A stretch of DNA of 64,000 nt from Paraurantiacibacter namhicola (GTDB taxonomy: Bacteria > Pseudomonadota > Alphaproteobacteria > Sphingomonadales > Sphingomonadaceae). Location of the stretch: assembly GCF_001687545.1 (NCBI RefSeq), contig NZ_CP016545.1, positions 2,527,001 through 2,591,000 on the forward strand, written 5' to 3'. Below, piece by piece: positions 37,479-46,078 of this stretch. The translations under genes were made by a program, and so were the position numbers. The notes beneath the pieces are model-generated. The model was not told the origin of the DNA, did not search any database, and worked only from the letters and a program-made list of their open reading frames with translations. Position 1 is the first letter of the stretch, and each line of letters opens with the position of its first letter.

Positions 37479-39563
37479 TCAGGCGGCTTCGGCGCGATCC
37501 GCCGGTTTCTTGCGACGGCGGCGGGCAAAGACCGCTGCCGCACCGGCGCCGAACAGGATCATCATCGGCGGTGCAGGAACCTGCGTGCCGGATGTCGTGC
37601 TTGTCATGCCCGAGGAGCCGCTGGTGGACGTCGAGGTGGAACCGCTCGTGCTGGAGCTGGTGGAGCCCGAGGTCGAACCGCTGCTGTTCGAGCTGGTCGA
37701 CGTCGTCATGTTGCCCGAGCTGCCGCTGGACGAAGAAGACGAGGACGAAGAGGACGAGGAGCTGCTGCTGGAGCTGCCGCTCGAACCGTTGCTGCCGCCA
37801 CTGCCGCCACTGCTGGAGGACGAACCACTCGACGAGCCGCTGGAGCTGCCGCTGGACGAACCACCATTAGAGCCGCCGCTGGAAGAGGACGAACCGCTCG
37901 ACGAGCCGCTGGAGCTACCGCTGGACGAACCGCCGTTAGAGCCGCCGCTGGACGAGGACGAACCACTCGAGCTGGACGAGCTGCTGGAGCTCGAGTTGCC
38001 GGAGCTGCCGCCCGAACCACCTGTGGTGGTGGTCGTCGTGCCGCCCGTGGTCGTCATGCCACCAGTCGTGGTGCCAGGATGGCCACTCGTGTTGCCACTG
38101 GTGTTTCCACTCGTATTTCCGCTGGTGTTCCCGCTCGTGTTGCCACTGGTGTTCCCGCTCGTGTTGCCGCTCGTATTGCCCGAGGACGACCCGCTGCTCG
38201 ACGAAGACGAGGAGGAGGAAGACGACGAGGAGGACGAGGACGAGGAGCTCGAAGAACTCGAGACATTACCCGAGCTGGACGAGGTCGAGGTCACGTTGCC
38301 CGAAGACGAGGTAGAGCTGACGTTACCCGAAGAGGACGTCGAGCTGACATTGCCCGAGGACGAGGTCGACGTGACACCGCCTGTGGAGGTGCTGGTCGAG
38401 GCATTGTTGCCCGAAGAACTCGTCACGCTGCCCGAGGAGCTGGTCACAGTACCCGAGGAGCTGGTCACGCCGCCCGAAGAGCTGCTGACCGCGCCGCTGG
38501 ACGAAGACACTGCGCCGGACGAGCTGGAAACGTTGCCCGAAGAGCTCGAAACGCCGCCAGTGCTGGACGAAACGCCGCCCGTGCTGCTGGTCACGCCGCC
38601 GGTCGAGGACGACACGGCCCCCGACGAGCTGGACACATTGCCCGACGTCGACGTGGAGCTGATCCCGCCGGTCGAGGAGCTGACGCTGCCGCTGGAAGTC
38701 GAGACACCGCCAGTGGTGGTGGACGAGCTGGACCCGCCGGTGCTGGAACCGCCCGTCGTGGAACTGATGTTCCCGCTGGACGAACCGCCCGTCGAGGTCG
38801 TGCTGGTCACGCCGCCGGTGGTCGAACCGCCGGTGGACGAACCGCCCGTGGTGCTCGAGATGCCGCCGGTCGTGGAACCACCGGTCGTGCTGGAAATGCC
38901 GCCCGTGGTGGAGCCGCCCGAAGATGTCGAGCTGCCGGTCGAGCTGTTATCGATGTTGATATCGATATTGATGTTGCCCGAGCTGTTGCCGCCATCGCCG
39001 GAGGACGAACCGCTGGAGGTGGAGCCGCCGGAGGTGGAAGTCGAACCGCCCGACGTCGAGGTCGACGTACCGCCGCCGGAGGAGCTTACGTCCCCGCCGT
39101 TGTTGCGATTGTCGATGATGATGTCGCCGATCGAGGAACCGCCCGATCCGCCGCCGAAGAACCCACCGAAGAAGCCACCGCCGAAGCCGCCACCAAATCC
39201 GCCGGAGCCGCCGATGATCACCGGGCCGCCACCGCCGCCGCCAACGACACCGCTACCCTGCGGCAGTTGCGGTAGGGGCATGGGGATCGTGCGGTATGCG
39301 TATTCTTCCTGCATCGGCTGTTCGCAGCAGTCTTCCTGCACCACGCGGCGCACGCGCTTGACGCGCTTGGGAACACGGCGCTCGGCGCGCTTGACGTAGC
39401 GGACCGGCTTCTCGCCGCCCTTCACCACGCTCTGCGCACCTTTACCCGATTTGTAGGTAACCACTTCGGCCTGGGGCTCGGCGACATGCACCGCGCCACC
39501 AGCAACCAGCGTACCACCGGCCGCAACAGCGGACAGTTTCGCAAGGGCCATACGTACCGACAT
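37479..39563 (-). CDS. Very Ser/Gly/Thr-rich secreted protein with PEP-CTERM-like sorting tail
   Basis: 694 residues. A signal-like N-terminus (1-30) is followed by a basic segment, RRVPKRVKRVRRVV, and a CCEQPMQEEY stretch. A Gly/Phe region (about 117-143) comes next. About 500 residues follow that are nearly all Ser, Gly, Thr, Asn and Val, with imperfect units such as SSSTGGV and SSGNV. There is a long poly-Ser run (about 435-457) and eight NTSG copies (463-494). The end is VPAPPMMILFGAGAAAVFARRRRKK plus an acidic tail: a PEP-like motif, a hydrophobic helix and a basic cluster. That is the layout of exosortase substrates. It is probably a heavily glycosylated surface or matrix protein. No exosortase gene is in the window. 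All three antisense frames are also largely open, a side effect of the repeats. Confidence 0.75.
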   Translation of the reverse strand: MSVRMALAKLSAVAAGGTLVAGGAVHVAEPQAEVVTYKSGKGAQSVVKGGEKPVRYVKRAERRVPKRVKRVRRVVQEDCCEQPMQEEYAYRTIPMPLPQLPQGSGVVGGGGGGPVIIGGSGGFGGGFGGGFFGGFFGGGSGGSSIGDIIIDNRNNGGDVSSSGGGTSTSTSGGSTSTSGGSTSSGSSSGDGGNSSGNINIDINIDNSSTGSSTSSGGSTTGGISSTTGGSTTGGISSTTGGSSTGGSTTGGVTSTTSTGGSSSGNISSTTGGSSTGGSSSSTTTGGVSTSSGSVSSSTGGISSTSTSGNVSSSSGAVSSSTGGVTSSTGGVSSSTGGVSSSSGNVSSSSGAVSSSSGAVSSSSGGVTSSSGTVTSSSGSVTSSSGNNASTSTSTGGVTSTSSSGNVSSTSSSGNVSSTSSSGNVTSTSSSSGNVSSSSSSSSSSSSSSSSSSSSSSSGSSSGNTSGNTSGNTSGNTSGNTSGNTSGNTSGNTSGHPGTTTGGMTTTGGTTTTTTGGSGGSSGNSSSSSSSSSSGSSSSSGGSNGGSSSGSSSGSSSGSSSSSGGSNGGSSSGSSSGSSSGSSSSSGGSGGSNGSSGSSSSSSSSSSSSSSSSSGSSGNMTTSTSSNSSGSTSGSTSSSTSGSTSTSTSGSSGMTSTTSGTQVPAPPMMILFGAGAAAVFARRRRKKPADRAEAA
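38082..38177 (-). repeat. Eight tandem 12-bp repeats encoding NTSG
   Basis: Eight in-frame 12-base units (minus strand, consensus AAYACSAGYGGN) encode Asn-Thr-Ser-Gly at residues 463-494 of the Ser-rich protein. Third codon positions vary between copies (ACG/ACC, AGC/AGT), so the repeat is old or under selection at the protein level rather than freshly duplicated. Confidence 0.9.
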
Positions 39564-39682
39564 GGACTATACTCTCTCAGCTTCCCGGGAGTTGAAGGAA
39601 CTTGCCCGATTGGCAGGCCCGTGGCTCTCCGTTGCTTCCAAGAACACCTGTCGGCAGGCAAACGGCAATCGCGTTAACCATG

Positions 39683-39708
39683 AAAAAGCGACCGCGAGGT
39701 CATTTTTT
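39683..39708. terminator. Possible terminator downstream of ruvB
   Basis: A short GACC-GCGA-GGTC hairpin (39690-39701) flanked by an A-run on the left and a run of seven Ts on the right. It could act in either direction for leftward ruvB transcripts. The 4-bp stem is weak. Confidence 0.35.
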
Positions 39709-39801
39709 TGGTGGCTGTCCGCCTGATGAACGCGACCTGTCCCGATGTGGAACCGAAACCGCGCCAAATCCCTAACGTGAATTAGGAATTTGCCTTCACC
39801 A

Positions 39802-40857
39802 TCATGCCTCCGGCGTATCGAAAAGACCGGATTGGGAGCCCGAATCACGCGATTCGGACGGGTTTGCCGGAGGCGTCAGGCCGAGGTGTTTCCACCCCCC
39901 GTCATTGAGGCAGCGCCCGCGCGCGCTGCGGGCCACCAGGCCCAGCTGGATGAGGTAGGGCTCCACCACTTCCTCCACTGTGTCGCGCGGTTCGGCGAGG
40001 CCGGCGGCGAGCGTTTCTACCCCCACCGGGCCGCCCTTGTAGGTCTCTGCGATCATGGTGAGGTAGCGGCGGTCCATCGCATCGAGCCCGAGCGAATCCA
40101 CCTCCAGCCGCGTCAGCGCGCCGTCCGCGACCTGCGCCGTCACCGTCCCGTCCCCCGCGACATGGGCGAAATCGCGCACCCGGCGCAGCAGGCGGCCGGC
40201 CACGCGCGGCGTCCCGCGTGCGCGGCGCGCGATCTCGCGCGCGCCCGCGTTCTCTATCGTCAGGTCCAGCAGCCGCGCAGCGCGGGTGACGACCTGAGTC
40301 AGCTCCGCCTCGGTATAGAAGTTCAGCCGCACAGGAATGCCGAAGCGATCGCGCAGCGGCGTGGTCAGCAGGCCCTGCCGCGTCGTCGCGCCCACAAGCG
40401 TGAAGGGAGGCAAGTCGATCCGCACGCTGCGCGCCGACGGCCCCTCGCCTATGATGATGTCGAGCGCGCGGTCCTCCATCGCCGGATAGAGCACTTCCTC
40501 GACCACCGGATTGAGGCGGTGGATTTCGTCGATGAACAGGACATCGTTGGGTTCGAGGTTCGTCAGCAGCGCGGCCAGGTCGCCCGCCTTTGCGATGACC
40601 GGCCCGCTGGTGGCGCGGAAGCCCACGCCCATTTCCTTAGCCACGATCTGCGCCAGCGTGGTCTTCCCCAGCCCCGGCGGGCCGAAGAACAGCACGTGGT
40701 CCATCGCCTCGCCGCGCCCGCGCGCCGCCTCGATAAAGACGCGCAAATTCTCCCGCGCCGCCTCCTGCCCGACGAACTCGCCAAGCGACTTAGGCCGCAG
40801 CGCCGCATCCGGGTCCTCGGGCTGGCGGATGGGGGTGAGGTCAGGGTTGGTGGTCAC
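39802..40857 (-). CDS. ruvB: Holliday junction branch migration ATPase RuvB
   Basis: 351 residues. This hexameric AAA+ motor drives branch migration with RuvA. Walker A is [12 protein letters not shown] (about 58-69), Walker B is LFIDEIHRL, sensor 1 is VGATTRQG, and the arginine finger is in [11 protein letters not shown]-terminal winged helix contains [14 protein letters not shown]. The start is GTG 40857, inside the end of the small membrane gene (17-base overlap), so translation is linked to it. The last 20 residues are a Ser/Pro-rich tail. Confidence 0.97.
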   Translation of the reverse strand: MTTNPDLTPIRQPEDPDAALRPKSLGEFVGQEAARENLRVFIEAARGRGEAMDHVLFFGPPGLGKTTLAQIVAKEMGVGFRATSGPVIAKAGDLAALLTNLEPNDVLFIDEIHRLNPVVEEVLYPAMEDRALDIIIGEGPSARSVRIDLPPFTLVGATTRQGLLTTPLRDRFGIPVRLNFYTEAELTQVVTRAARLLDLTIENAGAREIARRARGTPRVAGRLLRRVRDFAHVAGDGTVTAQVADGALTRLEVDSLGLDAMDRRYLTMIAETYKGGPVGVETLAAGLAEPRDTVEEVVEPYLIQLGLVARSARGRCLNDGGWKHLGLTPPANPSESRDSGSQSGLFDTPEA

Positions 40858-41206
40858 GATGCGCAATCCGACGATCAAGTGCGATGAGCGCACCGGCCGC
40901 CCACTGAAGAGCTGGCATGAAAATAAAACCAAGGGCGTCAGTTGATGAGCCTGGTCGATACGCCATGTCATAGATCGCCAGCGATCCCAACATGGCAATA
41001 ACGAAGAAGGCGATTATCCAAACGGTATCAAGACTCATTCGCCAAGTCACAAACACGATTGGCGACACGGTCCAGAGAAAAAAGAGAAGGAGGAATGGCG
41101 TTTCAATGATGTTCCAGCCAATGCCCATTCCGGACATCGCGCAAAAAACCAATACACTATAGAGTATTGCCAAGGCATAGAACGGTAGTTTCGATTTCAA
41201 GATCAC
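40841..41206 (-). CDS. Small four-span membrane protein inserted between ruvA and ruvB
   Basis: 121 residues with four predicted membrane spans (about 6-26, 30-52, 60-82 and 92-112). The segments are rich in aromatic and bulky residues, and the end is short and basic-polar ([11 protein letters not shown]). No domain recognised. The gene is clearly AT-richer than its neighbours. It starts at GTG 41206, overlapping the ruvA stop (GTGA), and runs into ruvB, so it is translated as part of the ruv operon. The composition suggests a later insertion into an otherwise common ruvA-ruvB pair. Confidence 0.72.
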   Translation of the reverse strand: MILKSKLPFYALAILYSVLVFCAMSGMGIGWNIIETPFLLLFFLWTVSPIVFVTWRMSLDTVWIIAFFVIAMLGSLAIYDMAYRPGSSTDALGFIFMPALQWAAGALIALDRRIAHRDHQP

Positions 41207-41811
41207 CCCGCCGCCTTCTTAAGCGCTACGCGGATCAGGTCGCTCTCGCTCGCATCTTCTCCCAGTTCAGCCTGGGCCTGGGCGACGGCGCTCGCGGCTA
41301 CCACGGGCTTGAAGCCAAGGTTCTGCAGGGCGCTCACCGCATCGGCGCTCGCTCCACCTGCGGGGGAGACAACGCCGCCTCCCGCGCCCGCAACACCGCC
41401 GCCGGGCAGCGCGCCTGCCTTGTCCTTCAGCTCATTCACGATGCGCCCGGCCAGTTTCGGTCCCACGCCCTGCGCGCGGGCGACCGTCGCCGCGTCCACT
41501 CCGGCGCAGGCATCGCGCAGCTCGCCGGTCGAAAGCGCGGAGAGGATGGCGAGCGCCACCTTGCTGCCCACGCCCTGCACCTGGGTCAGCAGGCGGAACC
41601 AGTCCCGTTCGCCCGCATCGGCAAAGCCCAGCAGGCGCATGTCGTTCTCGCTGACCTGCAGGTCCGTGAAGACGGTGCAGTCGTCGCCCTCGCCGCCGAG
41701 CGCGGACAGCGTCTTGGATGAGCAATGGACGAGGTAGCCCACACCGCGCACGTCGATCACCGCCCAGTCCGCGCCCGTTTCGTCCAGCCTGCCGGTGAGT
41801 TTCGCAATCAT
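41203..41811 (-). CDS. ruvA: Holliday junction DNA helicase subunit RuvA
   Basis: 202 residues. It binds four-way junctions as a tetramer and loads RuvB. The OB-fold N-terminus is [26 protein letters not shown]. The two helix-hairpin-helix elements are [18 protein letters not shown] and [19 protein letters not shown]. The C-terminal RuvB-contact domain ([12 protein letters not shown]) is reached over a Gly/Ala linker. ATG 41811 was preferred over longer frames because it gives the invariant MI(A/G)xLxG start. It diverges from aroC across 79 bases. Confidence 0.97.
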   Translation of the reverse strand: MIAKLTGRLDETGADWAVIDVRGVGYLVHCSSKTLSALGGEGDDCTVFTDLQVSENDMRLLGFADAGERDWFRLLTQVQGVGSKVALAILSALSTGELRDACAGVDAATVARAQGVGPKLAGRIVNELKDKAGALPGGGVAGAGGGVVSPAGGASADAVSALQNLGFKPVVAASAVAQAQAELGEDASESDLIRVALKKAAG

Positions 41812-41890
41812 GGTTTGTTCTTGGCGCGAAACTAAGCCTTGGTCCAGCGCTGCTGGACACTTCCCCACGCCTGCGCCAGAGATTGCGCGC

Positions 41891-42961
41891 ATGAGCTGGA
41901 ACACTTTCGGACGCGCATTCCGCTTCACCACCTGGGGCGAGAGCCATGGCCCGGCGCTGGGCGTGGTGGTCGATGGCTGCCCGCCCGGCCTGATGCTGGA
42001 CGAAGCGGCGATCCAGCCCTTTCTCGACGCGCGGCGTCCGGGGCAGAGCAAGTTCACCACGCAGCGGCAGGAGGCGGACCAGGTGCGTATCCTGTCAGGC
42101 GTGTTCGAAGGCCGGACAACCGGCACGCCGATCAGCCTGATGATCGAAAATACGGACCAGCGGTCCAAGGATTATTCCGAAATCGCCAAGGCTTACCGCC
42201 CCGGCCATGCCGATTATGCCTATGACGCGAAATACGGCGTCCGCGATTATCGCGGTGGCGGCAGGTCGAGCGCGCGGGAGACCGCGGCGCGCGTGGCGGC
42301 GGGCGCGATTGCGCGGCTGGCGATCCCGGAGGTCGAAGTGCTGGCCTATGTCAGCGAGATCGGCGGCGATGCCATCGACCACGCGAATTTCGATGCGGCG
42401 GAAATCGCGAACAACCCCTTCTTCTGCCCGGACGCCGAGGCCGCCAAGCGCTGGGAGGCGCTGGTGGACGATGCCCGGAAGGCCGGATCCTCGCTCGGCG
42501 CGGTGGTGGAGTGCGTGGCTAAGGGCGTGCCCGCCGGATGGGGCGCACCGGTCTATGCCAAGCTCGACAGCGACCTTGCCGCCGCGATGATGACCATCAA
42601 CGCCACCAAGGGCGTGGAGATCGGCGACGGTTTCGCCGCCGCGCGCCTTTCCGGCGAGGAGAATGCGGACGAGATGCGCAGCGGCGAAGGCGCCGGGCCG
42701 GAATTCCTGGCGAACCATTCGGGCGGCGTGGCCGGCGGCATCAGCACCGGCCAGCCGGTGGTCTGCCGCGTGGCTTTCAAGCCGACCAGTTCCATCCTGA
42801 CCCCGCGCAAGTCCGTCACCAGCGATGGCGAGGAGACGGAAGTGCGCACGAAAGGCAGGCACGACCCCTGCGTGGGCATTCGCGGCGCACCGGTGGTGGA
42901 GGCGATGATGGCTCTGGTGCTGGCCGACCACAAATTGCTGCACCGCGCGCAATGCGGCTGA
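41891..42961 (+). CDS. aroC: Chorismate synthase
   Basis: 356 residues. The FMN-dependent enzyme makes chorismate from EPSP, the last step of the shikimate pathway. Signatures visible are [19 protein letters not shown] (1), [20 protein letters not shown] (2) and [10 protein letters not shown] with [18 protein letters not shown] (3), including the conserved active-site His and Arg. ATG 41891 gives the expected [20 protein letters not shown] start. It overlaps the SGNH hydrolase start by ten bases. Confidence 0.97.
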   Translation: MSWNTFGRAFRFTTWGESHGPALGVVVDGCPPGLMLDEAAIQPFLDARRPGQSKFTTQRQEADQVRILSGVFEGRTTGTPISLMIENTDQRSKDYSEIAKAYRPGHADYAYDAKYGVRDYRGGGRSSARETAARVAAGAIARLAIPEVEVLAYVSEIGGDAIDHANFDAAEIANNPFFCPDAEAAKRWEALVDDARKAGSSLGAVVECVAKGVPAGWGAPVYAKLDSDLAAAMMTINATKGVEIGDGFAAARLSGEENADEMRSGEGAGPEFLANHSGGVAGGISTGQPVVCRVAFKPTSSILTPRKSVTSDGEETEVRTKGRHDPCVGIRGAPVVEAMMALVLADHKLLHRAQCG

Positions 42962-43563
42962 AGTCCTTTGCCCTGATCGTGGCGACGGCGGTCTGCGCGG
43001 CGCTCATAGCGATAGCCGCTTACGAGCGCGGCCGGTCGAGCGTGCCTCCCGCTCCCGAGCAAGGCTACACCTATCCCCAGGGCCGCAGCCATTACACGCG
43101 GCAGCAGGCGGCGCATTTCGGCAAGGCGGACAGCGTCATCATTGGCGACAGCCTGGTGGAACAGACCGATTTCTCCGGGGTCTGCGGGCGGACATTCCAG
43201 GCGGGACTGGGTGGCAGCAGTGCCGTGGATGCAATTAATGCCCTGCCCGCGATCGTGCAGCACACCGATCCGAAGGTCGTCTTCATCGCGATCGGCACGA
43301 ACTATTTCACGAGCGGCGACCAGCTGGCAGATCTGGAAAACGAATATCCCTATCTGATCGACGCTGCAGACGGCCGGCAGGTGGTGCTGGTGGGCATCCA
43401 CAATTCCGACAAGGGCGATGCTTTCATCGCCGCCTTGGCGAAAGACGCAGGTTACGAGTTCGTCGCGATGCCGGAGGGGCCGCTGATGATGGACAAGCTG
43501 CATTTCACCACCGAGGGCTCGGAGCGGTTCCGGCAGGCGATTGCCGAGGCTTGCCCGCTTTAG
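42952..43563 (+). CDS. SGNH/GDSL hydrolase-like protein
   Basis: 203 residues. An N-terminal signal anchor (about 4-20) places the domain outside the cytoplasm. Block I is [12 protein letters not shown] with the nucleophile Ser; the Gly of block II is in [13 protein letters not shown]. The block III Asn is in [11 protein letters not shown], and the catalytic Asp/His pair is in [13 protein letters not shown]. So it is a lipase/esterase or carbohydrate deacetylase type of enzyme; substrate unknown. It is co-transcribed with aroC (10-base overlap). Confidence 0.82.
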   Translation: MRLKSFALIVATAVCAALIAIAAYERGRSSVPPAPEQGYTYPQGRSHYTRQQAAHFGKADSVIIGDSLVEQTDFSGVCGRTFQAGLGGSSAVDAINALPAIVQHTDPKVVFIAIGTNYFTSGDQLADLENEYPYLIDAADGRQVVLVGIHNSDKGDAFIAALAKDAGYEFVAMPEGPLMMDKLHFTTEGSERFRQAIAEACPL

Positions 43564-43648
43564 GCAGCCAGCCGAATCGGTTGGGAAACTACCGGGTTCC
43601 CGCCTTTCGCCGCATACGCGCCCCGCTCCGCCGAGTAAGCGGAACAAG

Positions 43649-43672
43649 CGATTATTCCCGTGCATTTAATCG
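43649..43672. promoter_or_regulatory. Candidate operator upstream of katG
   Basis: CGATTA (43649-43654) and TAATCG (43667-43672) form an inverted repeat with a 12-base centre, with T/A-rich edges, about 75 bases before the katG start. The geometry resembles a LysR/OxyR-type site, but the match to the OxyR consensus is poor. Confidence 0.3.
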
Positions 43673-43747
43673 ATTGGACGAATTAGCGGGGAGGGCGCAT
43701 CCTCCTGCGCAATCACAGGTTACGATTCTCAACAGGAGAGACACACG

Positions 43748-45955
43748 ATGGACGCTGCAACAGGTTCGATTTCCGGGGGCGGTTGCCCCTTCCATGGCGA
43801 TGGCGGGGCACGCGCCCTGCTGGGCCGCACCAATCGCGACTGGTGGCCCGATGCGCTGGACCTGGAAATCCTGACGCAGGGCGGCAAGAACGCCGACCCG
43901 CTGGGCGAGGATTTCGATTATGCCGAGGCGTTCAACGCCATCGATTACAACGCGCTGAAGGCGGACCTGACCGCGCTGATGACCGACAGCCAGGAATGGT
44001 GGCCGGCCGATTACGGGCATTACGGCCCCTTCTTCATCCGCATGGCATGGCACGCTGCCGGCACTTATCGCACCGGCGATGGCCGCGGCGGTTCCTCCAG
44101 CGGCCAGCAGCGCTTCGCCCCGCTCAACAGCTGGCCGGATAACGGCAACCTCGACAAGGCCCGCCGCCTGCTGTGGCCGATCAAGCAGAAGTACGGCAAG
44201 AACATCAGCTGGGCCGACCTGTTCATCCTGACCGGCAATGTCGCCATCGAAAGCATGGGCGGCCCGGTCTTCGGCTTCGGCGGCGGCCGTGCCGATGTCT
44301 ATGAGCCCGAGCATGTGTACTGGGGTACGGAAGAACAATGGGTCGATACCGGCGCCGAAACGCGCATCAACCCCGATGAAGGCAAGGCGCTGGAGAACCC
44401 GCTCGCGGCGATCCAGATGGGCCTCATCTACGTCAATCCGGAAGGTCCGGGCGGCAATCCCGATCCGCTGCAGTCGGCCCGCGACATGCGCGAGACCTTC
44501 GGCCGCATGGCCATGAACGACGAGGAAACCGTCGCCCTCACCGCTGGCGGCCACGCCTTCGGTAAGGCGCACGGCGCCAAGCCTGCCGACAGCTTCGGCG
44601 GCGCGCCCGAAAGCGAGAACCTGGCGCTGCAGGGCTTCGGCTGGCTGAACGACAAGGAAGAGATTGCCAATGGCAATATCACCACGTCGGGCATCGAAGG
44701 CGCGTGGACGCCCAATCCCACCCAGTGGGGCGGCGATTACTTCCGCCTGCTGTTCAAATACGATTACGAGCTGGTCGAAAGCCCGGCAGGGGCCAAGCAG
44801 TGGCAGCCGGTGAACCCTGACGAGGAAGACATGGCGCCCGACGCGCGCGATGCTTCCAAGAAGGTGCCCACCATGATGACCACCGCCGACATGGCGCTGA
44901 AGATGGACCCGGATTATCGCAAGATTTCCGAACGCTTCCGCGACGACCAGGCGGCGCTGGACGATGCCTTCGCCCGCGCATGGTTCAAGCTGTGCCACCG
45001 CGATATGGGCCCCAAGATCCGCTACATGGGTCCGGAAGTCCCCGCCGAAGACCTGATCTGGCAGGACCCGGTCCCGGCCGGCTCCAAGCCTTCGGACAGC
45101 GCCGTGTCGGACTTCAAGTCTAGGGTACTGGATAGCGGCCTGACTGTCTCCGAGCTGGTGAAGACCGCCTGGGCGTCCGCCTCCACCTATCGCAATTCGG
45201 ACCACCGCGGCGGCGCCAATGGCGCGCGTATCCGCCTGGCCCCGCAGAAGGACTGGAAGGCGAACGAACCGGACAAGCTGGATGCCGTCCTCTCCAAGCT
45301 GGACGAAATCCGCGGCGACCTGTCGATGGCCGATGCCATCGTCCTGGCCGGTGCAGCAGCAATCGAGAAGGCAGCCAAGGATGGCGGCCACTCGCTGTCC
45401 CTTGACGTCACGACCGGCCGCGGCGATGCCACGGACGAGCACACGGACGCCGAGAGCTTCGAGCCGATGGAACCCTTCGCCGATGGTTTCCGCAATTACC
45501 TGCAGACCAAGGCGAGCGTGAAGACCGAGGACATGCTGGTCGACAAGGCCAACCTCCTCGGCCTCTCCATCCCGGAAATGACCGCACTGGTCGGCGGGAT
45601 GCGCGCGCTGGGCGCGGTCTATGGCGATGAAGGCCACGGGGTCCTGACGGACCGCGCAGGCACACTGTCCAACGACTTCTTCGTCAACCTCCTCGACATG
45701 GGCACCGAATGGTCCGTGGTCGATGAGAGCGGCGACGAGGAATTCGTGGGCAAGGACCGGAAGACCGGTGACAAGCGCTGGACCGCCACGCGCACGGACC
45801 TGGTCTTCGGCTCCAACAGCCAGCTGCGCGCGATCGCGGAAGTGTTCGCGGAAAGCGGCGGCGAGGCCAAGTTCCTCGAAACCTTCGCCTCTGCTTGGAC
45901 CAAGGTCATGGATGCCGACCGGTTCGACCTGACCCACGCCAAGTACCACGGCTGA
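43748..45955 (+). CDS. katG: Catalase-peroxidase
   Basis: 735 residues. A bifunctional haem enzyme that destroys H2O2 and oxidises donors. The distal pocket Arg-Trp-His is in [13 protein letters not shown], the Tyr of the Met-Tyr-Trp crosslink is in [11 protein letters not shown], and the proximal His is in [12 protein letters not shown]. The second, haem-free domain (about 420-735) is complete. It has no signal peptide. ATG 43748 follows a strong AGGAGA site. It stands alone, with its own leader (184 bases after the SGNH gene) and terminator. Confidence 0.97.
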   Translation: MDAATGSISGGGCPFHGDGGARALLGRTNRDWWPDALDLEILTQGGKNADPLGEDFDYAEAFNAIDYNALKADLTALMTDSQEWWPADYGHYGPFFIRMAWHAAGTYRTGDGRGGSSSGQQRFAPLNSWPDNGNLDKARRLLWPIKQKYGKNISWADLFILTGNVAIESMGGPVFGFGGGRADVYEPEHVYWGTEEQWVDTGAETRINPDEGKALENPLAAIQMGLIYVNPEGPGGNPDPLQSARDMRETFGRMAMNDEETVALTAGGHAFGKAHGAKPADSFGGAPESENLALQGFGWLNDKEEIANGNITTSGIEGAWTPNPTQWGGDYFRLLFKYDYELVESPAGAKQWQPVNPDEEDMAPDARDASKKVPTMMTTADMALKMDPDYRKISERFRDDQAALDDAFARAWFKLCHRDMGPKIRYMGPEVPAEDLIWQDPVPAGSKPSDSAVSDFKSRVLDSGLTVSELVKTAWASASTYRNSDHRGGANGARIRLAPQKDWKANEPDKLDAVLSKLDEIRGDLSMADAIVLAGAAAIEKAAKDGGHSLSLDVTTGRGDATDEHTDAESFEPMEPFADGFRNYLQTKASVKTEDMLVDKANLLGLSIPEMTALVGGMRALGAVYGDEGHGVLTDRAGTLSNDFFVNLLDMGTEWSVVDESGDEEFVGKDRKTGDKRWTATRTDLVFGSNSQLRAIAEVFAESGGEAKFLETFASAWTKVMDADRFDLTHAKYHG

Positions 45956-45984
45956 TCCTCACCGATCGGCCAAGGGTCGCAAGG

Positions 45985-46012
45985 AAACCCCCGGCAGCAA
46001 TGCCGGGGGTTT
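45985..46012 (+). terminator. Strong rho-independent terminator of katG
   Basis: A 12-bp perfect stem (45985-45996 with 46001-46012) around GCAA, followed by CTTTTT. Confidence 0.92.
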
Positions 46013-46078
46013 CTTTTTGCGCGGAACACGCAGCTGCCCCCAAGCGTCGTCAGGTCAAGGCAGACTTGAGGACACTTC

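Noticed and set aside
38082-38177. CRISPR-like spacing of short repeats
   Set aside because: The units are contiguous 12-mers in frame with no spacers; they encode NTSG.
37467-39399. Long plus-strand open frames (acidic and Arg/Ala-rich) opposite the Ser-rich gene
   Set aside because: They are mirror images of repetitive Ser/Gly/Thr codons; the minus strand has the signal-like N-terminus, sorting tail and terminator.
43641-43666. EcfG-like promoter GGAAC-N17-CATT before katG
   Set aside because: One -10 mismatch at a key base; attractive by function but not above background.
46023-46048. EcfG-like promoter GGAAC-N17-CGTC before the aldehyde dehydrogenase
   Set aside because: One -10 mismatch, no independent support; same chance argument.
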